Shown: piece after piece, positions 55,276-64,000 of the stretch
Layout: each line of letters opens with the position of its first letter
How positions within the stretch are numbered: the first letter of the stretch is position 1
From: Mytilisepta virgata
Lineage: Eukaryota; Mollusca; Bivalvia; Mytilida; Mytilidae
Assembly: GCA_028015205.1 (NCBI GenBank)
Contig: CM051521.1
Location: 122,272,614 to 122,336,613 of the forward strand
Reading direction: 5' to 3'
DNA: 64,000 nt
The notes under the pieces: model-generated
What the model saw: only the letters and a program-made list of their open reading frames with translations
Told to the model about the DNA's origin: nothing
Database searches by the model: none
Translations under genes and position numbers: made by a program

Positions 55276-57180
55276 ATGTCGTCGTCGTAAACTTTTCACA
55301 TTTTTATCAACTCCTCTGAAACCACTGAACCAATTTAAACCAAACTTAAGTGGAATGGTCCTTGGATGGTCCCCTTTAAAAATTGTGTTCGGTTTTCCCG
55401 GGCGCCATCCAATATGGCTGCCATGGTCGCACATAGTTTAACCTTGGACCCTATGGGAATTTTAACATTTTCGTTATCTTCTCTGAGACCATTAGGCCAA
55501 TTTGAACAAAAGTTTGGTGGAATGGTCCTTGGGTGGCCCCTTTTAAAATATATGTTCAGTTTCCCTGAACACCATCCAACATGGCTGCCATGGCTGGACT
55601 TAGTTTAACATTGAGCCTATGGGAATTTTACTTTTTCGTCAACTCCTCTTAAACCACTGAACCAATTTGAACCAAACTTAAGTGGAATGGTCCTTGGATG
55701 GTCCCCTTTAAAAATTATGTTCGGTTTTCCCAGGTGCCATCCAATATGGCTGCCATGGTTGGACATAGTTTAACCTTGGACCCTATGGGAATTTTAACAT
55801 TTTCGTTATCTTCTCTGGGACCATTAGGCCAATTTGAACCAAACTTTGGTGGAATGGTCCTTGGGTAGCCCCTTTTAAAATATGTGTTCAGTTTCCCTGA
55901 ACGCCATCCAACATGGCCGCCATGGCTGGACTTAGTTTAACATTGAGCCTATGGGAATTTTAATTTTCCATCAACTCCTCTGAAACCACTAAACCAATTT
56001 AAATAAACCAAACTTAAGTGGAATGGTCCTTGGATGGTCCCCTTTAAAATGTGTGTTTGGTTTTCAGGGGCACCGTCCAATATGGCTGCCATGGTTGGAC
56101 ATAGTTTAACCTTGGACCCTATGGGAATTTTAACTTTTTCGTTATCTTGTCTGAGACCATAAGGCCAATTTGAACCAAACTGTGGCGGAATGGTCCTTGG
56201 GTGGCCCCTTATAAAATCTGTGCTTGATTTCCCTGAACGCCATCCAACATGGCTGCTATGGCTGGACTTGGTTAAACATTTAGCCTATGGGAATTTTACT
56301 TTTTCGTCAACTTCCCTGAAACAACTGAGCCAATTTGAACCAAACTTTGGTGGAATGGTCCTTGGATGGCCCCTTTCCAAACTTATATCTGGCAACTGAC
56401 ATGGCTGCTGTTTCTAAAAATAGAAAAAAAGGGGGGGATGAATTTCAAAAATCTTCTTCTATGAAACTACAAGGCCAGTTTCAACCAAATTTGGCAGTAA
56501 TGGTTCTTAGAAGGTTCTCTTTCAGAATGATGTCTGATGACCCAGACTGTTAAACAAGATGGCAGCCACAGCCAAACTTAGTTAAACACAGGGCCGTATG
56601 GGAAAATTCATTGAAAAATCTTCTTGTCTGAAACCACTTTACCAATTGGAACCAGACTTTGCAGCAATGGTCCTTATATGGTCCTCTTTCAGAATTGTGT
56701 CCCATGACCTGGACTGTCAACCGAGATAGCTGCCACAACCTAACTTAGTTTAACATAAGGCCCTATGGGAAAATTCATCGAAAAATCTTCTTGTCTGAAA
56801 CCACTTGACCAATTGGAACCAGACTTTGCAGCAATGGTCCTTAGGAGGTCCTCTTTCAGAATTGTTTGATTTCGTGGAATTTGAACTAAGATGGCCGACA
56901 CAGCCGAACTTAGTTTAACCCTATTGGAAATTCACTCAAAAATCTTCTGGTCTGAAACCAGTAAGCCAATTAGAACTAGACTTGGTAGCAATGGTCCTTA
57001 GATGGTTCTGTTTTAGAAATGTGTCCATTGACCTAGACTGTGAACCATCTTGGCTCCCAAAGCCAAACTTAGTTTAACATAGAATCCCATAGAAAAACCA
57101 GCCAAATCTTTAGTCCTGCTCAAGATGAAAAGTTCAGTGCAGGTGAGCGATACAGGCTCTTTAGAGCCTCTAGTTTAATA
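55183..57180 (+). repeat. Array of ~180 bp bivalve-type repeat, plus orientation
   Basis: It starts AGCTCACCTGGCCTAAAAGG and a (GTC)n run (55231-55288). It then carries about ten units with GAACCAAACTTTGGTGGAAT, GGTCCTTGGATGG, CCCCTTTAAAA, ATCCAACATGGCTGCCATGG and ACTTAGTTTAACATTGAG, and ends CAGGTGAGCGATACAGGCTC, TTTAGAGCCTCTAG. Short open frames (for example 55208-55441, 55366-55608, 56190-56399) are read-through of units. Confidence 0.9.
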
Positions 57181-57284
57181 TATATATATCTTTTGGTAAA
57201 ATCTAAGAGAGGAATAAAATTAGTAGGAGGAGAAGAAAAACTAGTAAATGTGTAATATTAAGGAAGAAGGGGAAAGAGAATATA

Positions 57285-57790
57285 ACAAGAGGCTCCCAAG
57301 AGCATTCATTGCTCACTTGTTACTTTTTGTGTAAATCTTGCATCAATGATTATTTTTGCTATTTAATGTATACTGTTGCATTTTTCTCCTAAATATTGAC
57401 TTGTACAGCTATAATATAGAATTCTGAACCCCAAATGTATATGGTTGCTAGGGGCTTTTTTTTCATCGGTTTCTATGGACTTTTTCAATGGCATTGAATC
57501 TGGACTAACATTTTGACTTGTACAGGTAAATTATAAGGTCCTTAACCCAAATATATATGGTTGTGAGGGACTTTTTCAATGAACTTGACTCTTGACCTTT
57601 CTTTTTGACTTGTGCAGGTAAATTATAGGGTCCTTAACCAAAATATATATTGTTGCTTGGGACATTTTCATCGGTTGCTATGGACTTTGTCAATGGCATT
57701 GACTCTTGACCTTCCATTTTGATTTGAACAGGTAAATTATACAGTCCTGAACCAAATATATCTGGTTGCTAGGAAATTCCTATATGCCCA
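57285..57790. repeat. Tandem repeat of ~115 bp
   Basis: About four units with ATATATGGTTGCTAGG, TATGGACTTTTTCAATGGCA, TTGACTTGTACAGGTAAATT and AGGGTCCTTAACC. They share the TATGGTTGCTAGG word with the repeat at 47946-48200. Confidence 0.7.
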
Positions 57791-59100
57791 TTCGAAATGT
57801 CAACTAAAAGAAAAGGGCTTTTATTCTTAAAGTCACTGTTAGGCATTCACCACAAAATGTCACTTCAAACCCAGAAATGCATATTAAAACCAGGGTTTTT
57901 TATTCTTGTTCTTCTCCTTAAGACACTGTGAATTTTTCAATACACTGACAGTTGTGACATCTGATTGCAAGTTCAAGGCCACCCATACATTGTTTCAAAA
58001 CGTGAATTAATACTCTTTTAAAATTGACAAAAGTCAATACATTTGATTTGTTTTCTTCCAATCAAGGGATCAACTAAGTGGAGTTTAGTAGATTTTTCTT
58101 TTTTCCTTGTTAAATTTTGGGCTAGTTCATCTAAGAGAATAAAATTCTTTGATGCACAAGATGTGCACATTTCGTCGATTTACGACTCATCAGTTGTGCT
58201 CAAGGCCTAAAATGTGAAAGGGGGACTTTGAATAGTATCCATGTGATAAGGAAACTGGCTTTAAACAGTAATGAAGAAAATCTATAGTTGTGTAACATCT
58301 TAGAGTTTTGTTCAAATTGACTTTCATTAGTCCATTTACTATTTTGGACTTAAAAAATTTCATGAATATACATTCTGATCCTGCTTTAAATGCACATGAG
58401 ACAAAATCTCAGATTATCCACTGAACCAACTGGTACTAAACTAGGCAGTAATGGTACGACCTTTAGGTGTTCGTCTTTCAGAATTGTATCCGATCACCCG
58501 GACCGTACACCAGCCAAACGGAATCTAACTTAATGCTCTATAAGAAGGTTTACTTAGAGAGAGATCGTATTGTATTATACCACTAAGCCAATTCGTACTC
58601 AATTTTGTGTTGTGGTTGATATATGCGCCTAAAATGCAAAGTTCCCCCCTCCGTGTTAATTTAATCAGCAGACCTACAATATTTTGAATTCCGTTCTGTG
58701 TTTTTGTTGATGCTATAAATGTTTTGTTCTCTGTTTACTACATTGTGTACTTTTAAGACAGAATCGTGAGATCCTCCCGAGAATTTACCTGAAATCCAAA
58801 TAAATATCTATACTCTGTGTCATCACACCATATACGAAATGTAGAAAAGGTTTTATCGTATTTCCCCATGCCTATATCGACCTGCTGAGGCCTTCACAAT
58901 TTCCCGTATTTCGGCACTGTGACGTCGTAAAGAGTTGACCCGACCCTAATATGAGCTGACCCGAATATATCAGCGACGTCATAATGTTTGACCCAACGTT
59001 GACCCGAATATATCAGGAAAACATCCGGTTATAGGCAGATGGCCATTGAAAAGTAAGAAATTCCATTAACATTGCTAGTTAACAATACGATAAATTTATC
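57791..59100. other. Intergenic spacer
   Basis: No gene recognised. A decayed fragment related to the ~180 bp arrays (AACCAACTGGTACTAAACTA, TTTCAGAATTGTATCCGATC) lies at 58420-58600. Confidence 0.4.
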
Positions 59101-59104
59101 ATCA

Positions 59105-59252
59105 AGTTTTCTTCAAACAAATATTATAAAATATAAGCCGCTCGACACAATATGAAGCTTTTCAGCTCGTTCGCTACGCTCACTCGCCGAAAAGGCTTCA
59201 CATTGTGTCTCGCGGCTGATATTTTACGATATACGTTTGCAGAAAACCTGAT
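59105..59252. mobile_element. Foldback MITE, ~150 bp
   Basis: The left arm (AAGTTTTCTTCAAACAAATA, TTATAAAATATAAGCCGCTC, GACACAATATGAAGC) pairs with the right arm (GCTTCACATTGTGTCTCGCG, GCTGATATTTTACGATATAC, GTTTGCAGAAAACC) around the core CTCGTTCGCTACGCTCACTC. The open frames on both strands here are products of the palindrome. Confidence 0.8.
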
Positions 59253-59800
59253 AATATTTACATATAAAAAATTCAGATGCCAAAAATATAGGACAATTGG
59301 ACTTTCTTGCCGCTTTGATATTATTTTACCAACGTTTTGATATTCCGGACCAAAATCCAATTCTTCTGTATGAAATTTCAAGCCATACGGATAACAGGAG
59401 CATTAATCTTTTTTGATGCCATGTTCGGACTCTGTTTCTATAATAAAATTAAAACCCAAAATAAAAGAAACTGTAGAATAGTTCAAGTCAATCATTTTGG
59501 GTCCAATGTTTGGACCTCCTACTGGAGCAAGATTAAAATTCTGACTCTCTATAATGTTTAATATATTAAAAAAGCCATCACAACAAATCTTGGAGGAGAT
59601 GAAATTATACGTATATATAATAGATGGAGCACACAAAAAAAAAATCTGACTTAGATAATATAAAAAATTGAAACCCTAAACCTAAAAAAATATAATGAAA
59701 GAGTTAAAGTTAAATAGATATTAAAGGTATTGATCTATTTGAACCTATGTTTGGAACCCCGAAGAAAAATAACATTTTGAGAGCTTAATTGCTCACCCAT

Positions 59801-60328
59801 ATACAATTATCACCCTTGTTGGTGTGTGACCCGACGGTTTGTCTCCCAGAGGAAAGTAAGGTCACCCGGGGGCTTGCCCGAGGGTGACCTTACTTCCCGA
59901 GGGGAGACAAACCGTCGGGTAACACATCAACAAGGGTGATAACTGTTATATTATATCGAATATTCAACTTTTGACAGATACCACGTTGTTTTTTGTAGGT
60001 AACAAGCACGACCAAGTTTGCATATAAATAATCTACCCAGAGCTTTTCGATGGACGCATAGTGATTTAATACATGTATTTTTACATGTAGGTCAAGCTTA
60101 AAAGAAAAGATTGTTTCGTTAACATTTACTTAACATCAATGTAAACCAACTACAAATGTATTGAAAACTGCTCACGAGGGGATTTCCATGGGGTTTTCTC
60201 GCGAGCGGTTGACCTTACTATGCGCCCCAACGATTTTCGGTTGACGTCCCAACGAATGGGCGAATATCACGTGACACTGTTTTAACACATCAGATCAAAG
60301 ATTTCTATATGAGTATATAATATTATAC
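59801..60328. mobile_element. Foldback MITE, copy 2
   Basis: Same family as 13901-14372: palindrome at 59807-59942, then ATACCACGTTGTTTTTTGTA, GGGTTTTCTCGCGAGCGG and ATCACGTGACACTG. About 100 bp in the centre (around 60040-60170) differs from copy 1, so the two copies represent subfamilies or one carries an exchange. Confidence 0.85.
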
Positions 60329-60529
60329 AATATACAACAATTCAATAACATATATAATTGCATCAGTTGAACTCACTACATATATCAATCCGTAGACAAG
60401 TGGTCGTATATTCCCTTATGTCATAGACCGTGAAGCTGGTGTGATTTTCCCATTTTCTGGATAAAGATTCGTAAGCATAACTTACGCTTTCAATCATTTT
60501 TCACAAAATGGAAGTTCTGGCACCGATCC

Positions 60530-61655
60530 AGGAGGGCGCTGAAGTGTTGGTAATGATTGATATAGCGCCGAGCAGAGCGAGGCGAGAAATGTTTTGAACT
60601 TCTTCTAGGGAATCACTGAATGGATTGAAACGAAACATGGCGGCACAAATGTTCCTTACAAGGTGCTGACCAAGTGTTGTTACATTGGTGCCGATCCGTC
60701 ATCCAAGATGGCTGCCAGCGAGGAACTTTGTTTAACATAGTACCCTATGGGAAATACATACAAAAATCTTCTTCGCTGACCAAGTGTTGTTACTTTGTTG
60801 TCGATCTGCCATCCGAGATGGCCGCCAGCGAGGAACTTAGTTTAACATAGGACCCTATGGGAAATGCATACTAAAATCTTCTAGAGAACCGCTGAATGGA
60901 TTAAAACCAAACATGGAATGAATGTTCCTTACGAGGTGCTGACCAAGTGTTGTTTGTTGCTGATCTGTAATCCAAGATGGCCACCAGCCAGGAACTTAGT
61001 TTAACATAGGACCCAAAGGGAAATACATACAAAAATCTTCTTCTTGAGAACCGCTGAATGGATTGAAACCAAACATGGCATGAATGTTCCTTATGAGGTG
61101 CTGACCAAGTGTTTTTACTCTGTTTCTGATCCATCATCCAAGATGGCCACAAGCAGGAAACATAGTTTAACATAGGACCCTATGGGAAATGCACACACAA
61201 ATCTTCTAGAGAACCGCTGAATGGATTAAAACCAAACATGGCATGGATGTTCCTTAATAGGTGCCAACCAAGTGTTGTTACTTTGATGCCGATCTGTCAT
61301 CCAAGATGGCTGCCAGTGGGGGACTTAGTTTAACATAGAACCTTAAGGGAAATACATGCAAAAATCTTCTTTTGAGAACCACTGAATGGATTGAAACCAA
61401 ACATAGCATGAACATGATGAATGTTCCTTATGATGTCTGACCAAGATTTGTTACTTTGATGCCAATCTGTCAACCATGACGGCCGTCAGACTCAGTTTAA
61501 CAGAGGACCCAATGGGAATTATATACAAACGGTTTCTTCTTACAAATTACTGAATGGATTGAAACCAAACATGGCATGGATGTTAATCTCAAGGTCCTTT
61601 AGCGACAAACAAACGGAAATATCAGGTGAGCGATACAGGCTCCTGGGAGCCTCTG
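60530..61655 (+). repeat. Third array of the ~180 bp bivalve-type repeat
   Basis: Six or seven units with GAACCGCTGAATGGATTGAA, ACCAAACATGGCATGAATGT, GAGGTGCTGACCAAGTGTTG, ATCCAAGATGGCCGCCAGC and CTTAGTTTAACATAGGACCC. It ends CAGGTGAGCGATACAGGCTC, CTGGGAGCCTCTG, as in the array at 55183-57180. Start is less clean than the end. Confidence 0.85.
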
Positions 61656-62849
61656 CATGGTTATGTATACCACGTCACTTTTATCGCAAAAACGTTACAT
61701 GTATATAGTCTTTTATCGCTTAATTGCATTCCAAGATACCAATCTTGTTCATTTCCTCGATAATAGATACGACTCGGTAGTACGTACTGCTCAGGCCCGT
61801 GAGTCAGGGCCTAAAATATCAGAAATATTGACACATGTCAATTAAAATAAACTCTGATACCAAATTTTTGCATACGATGTGCATCTCTTGATTATTTTTT
61901 ATGATGTACGCGCGTGACCAAAACAGGAAAAGGTAAGGTAGGAAATTTGAAAGCTACTTAAAACAGCTTCAAAAACTGAAAATTTCAACAAATGGATCTA
62001 AACCATCATGACATAAAGTAAAAATATGAAATGAAATGATACAAAATATGAAAATTATGACCAAGCACCAATCACCACATATCAATAACGTTTCATAACA
62101 AAACATGGAACTCCGAGGGAAATGTCACAATCAATGTCCGACAAAATTTAAAAGCTGGGAGCTACCTCAATACCCAGAACAACTGGAAAGCAACAGTCAT
62201 ACTACTGACTTGGTACAAGCATTTTCCAATGAAAATGGTATGTTCAACCAGGTTTTACGGCATACCAAAAAACTCCCAATTATATAGCAGTTGCTATAAT
62301 ACTGTGTTATTTACCGAAATGAGTATATCTACCAAAACAACCGACTCATTTATAAGTCAAATCAGTAAATAGTGTGCAACATATCTCAAGAATTTCATCG
62401 AGACTATCCTTTTTAAATTGTGAAATAAAAACTGAATATTTTTCTATCAATTCTGATATTTGCCAAAGAATTTTTCGGGGAAACGAAGAAGGCGTCATCA
62501 GTGCTTGACAATGCATGTTAACAATTCTTGATATATAGTTAACAGGTCCCAATTACCTCTTCGTAGTCGGAGGAAAATAGTTCATCAAAATATGCGTATT
62601 AGTTATAACACATTATTAAGAAAAATATGTTGTTAATAAAAAATGATTATATAGTCTAAATGAAAGATAAATTGAAAATATATTTTTTGACATAATTTAG
62701 AATTTGTTAGTTGATAAACTATTATTACTGGTAACGTAATATAATCCCGGGAATATAATATTACACACAAGAATTGAACTATTGACATAGCATTATATGA
62801 TCCCTGCATACAGTTAACTATAAATGGGTCATCGATATTTCGCTCACTG
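61656..62849. other. AT-rich spacer
   Basis: No supported gene. Short open frames here (for example 62105-62287) lack family or context support. Confidence 0.4.
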
Positions 62850-63139
62850 TTTAGGGAGCAACCATTTGATTTTTAATGGGTGGGGGGGGCATGGAAGGAA
62901 TTTGAAAAAAAGGCAGGATGCAAAATTTGGTGAAAAAGGGCAGGACCAAACATCCTCAGAAAAAAGGCAGGATGAAAAATTTACTGGGGGAAAAAGGCAG
63001 GATGCCCAGAGAAAAAAAGGCGGGAGTACAACACAAGGTAGTAAAAAAAAGGCAGTCTCGAAATTTTGCTGAAAAAAGGCGGGACTTAAGATTACTTCCA
63101 TGCCCCCTCCCCTTAAAAATCAAATGGTTGCTCCCTAAA
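62850..63139. mobile_element. 290 bp MITE with perfect 26-bp inverted repeats and internal AAAAGGCAGGA repeats
   Basis: Ends are TTTAGGGAGCAACCATTTGA+TTTTTA at 62850-62875 and the exact reverse complement at 63114-63139. Between them AAAAAAGGCAGGATG-type units recur about seven times, purine-rich on the plus strand. Open frames of 82-85 codons on both strands are low complexity (Lys/Gly/Gln-rich or Phe/Cys/Pro-rich) and not called. Confidence 0.85.
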
Positions 63140-64000
63140 TACTACCCAGTTAGGAACGCAGTGCATTGTCATTAACCAGTGCGTTAGTAGTGGATCGAGC
63201 AATTTATTTTAAATACAATAATTAAAACATAGCCACAAAAAGGCTAACTGTTTAGTTGAGTTTATAACTACAGTACATTTACAAAGGACGTATATCAGCG
63301 CCAAAGAGGTGCATATTGAATCAAGTTCAATTCTACACGAAACGACAATTCCAAACAGATGATGACATGTCAGCGCATTAATAAATGTATTAACAAATTC
63401 TAAATTATGACAAAAAATATGTGATATTTTCATGTCTGCCATGTTCCAGGAAAAAATAAAATAAAATAGGGACATAAATTCTACATCCATTAGAAAGAAA
63501 ATTAGTTCTTCAAATTAAGCACTCGTAAACTCTTATCAGGTAGAGACAAAATTTTTTTCTTTTTAGGTTGTAAAAAATTTATGCCTTAATTTATCTCTAA
63601 TCTAGCATATGAATCTAGTGTTATTTATGAATTCCAATTAATTTTGTAGCAATTACTGACAATTGAAATATGAAAACTGACCGACCAACATCCAGACAAA
63701 CATTTACCAGAATTCATTGTGAAAATTTTCTGTGTTTAGATTGAAGTGTTTTGCATTTAAAAGAACATTTTTCTTCAATTTGAATGGATTTTTATAGTAT
63801 TATTCATGTACATAAAATCTGTCTTTTAATTCTGAAACAATCTATCTGATAATGTATGTAATGCCACATGAAAAGCCGATACCTTCGTTTCACCTGACAG
63901 CAAAAGTATATACTACTATCAGTAAGAAGTAGGAACACCATACACTGTAATTAGTTCTATTTATGGAAAATGCTGTTCTAAACCAACTAGACATCAAGGA
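63140..64000. other. AT-rich DNA to the window end, nothing recognised
   Basis: No supported gene, RNA or repeat. Confidence 0.4.

Noticed and set aside
55208..56553. Several 70-80 codon frames with GMVLGWPL-type repeats
   Set aside because: They are units of the ~180 bp repeat array, present in many frames and on both strands.
62824..63175. Low-complexity frames with QDAKFGEK-type repeats
   Set aside because: They arise from AAAAGGCAGGA units inside a MITE.

Overview
The window is AT-rich animal DNA dense in dispersed and tandem repeats. The repeat types point to a mollusc, most likely a bivalve such as a mussel: tRNA-derived SINEs with an AAC-rich tail, foldback MITEs, arrays of units ending in the words AGCTCACCTG and CAGGTGAGC, and gagttatctccctt-type words. 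The taxon is inference from repeat style. One ordinary host gene is fully readable: an orthologue of IQCK (IQ motif-containing protein K), plus strand, seven exons between 45796 and 53908, with consistent splice phases and a 276-residue product. The left third holds a few minus-strand pieces that look like coding exons of an unidentified gene or genes (2493-2720, 4896-5074, 10828-10952, 20265-20415).

The centre, 31186-39747, is the striking part. It is an 8.56 kb, visibly GC-rich block bounded by ~136 bp terminal inverted repeats that begin with AG and end with CT. It is packed with virus-type genes on both strands, often only a few bases apart: a zinc-cluster/SAP protein joined to a protein-primed DNA polymerase B amino-terminal region, an adenain-like protease, a fibre-like protein, a phospholipase-like/integrase composite, a packaging ATPase, a double-jelly-roll capsid remnant, a penton-like capsid protein, a pX/pVI-like membrane-active protein, a two-helix membrane protein and an OB-fold-like protein. 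This is a Polinton/Maverick (adintovirus-like) endogenous element. It is damaged. The polymerase catalytic part, the integrase front half with its two catalytic aspartates, and most of the major capsid protein have been deleted, and several genes carry frameshifts, while a cluster of late-type genes (37416-39145), the fibre-like gene and the OB-fold-like gene remain open. Most of its genes start at a shared TAAATG-type junction word (best form TATAAATAAATGG), convergent gene ends carry hairpins, and both terminal genes start inside the inverted repeats with the same first residues.

The flanks of the element are other retroelement debris. On the left is a reverse-transcriptase tail fragment (about 30890-31130); on the right is a heavily broken Ty3/Gypsy-type gag-pol (39790-43790) running from a CCHC zinc knuckle through protease, RT, RNase H and integrase. 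No 6-bp target duplication is visible at the element ends.

Elsewhere: a 5'-truncated non-LTR retrotransposon RT (6485-7640, minus); a ~930 bp repeat present twice in opposite orientation (5380-6316 and 47016-47945); a foldback MITE present twice (13901-14372 and 59801-60328); minisatellites at 8740-9170, 9408-9800, 13330-14750, 15780-17230 and 18484-19066; and three arrays of a ~180 bp bivalve-type repeat (22045-24030 minus, 55183-57180 plus, 60530-61655 plus).
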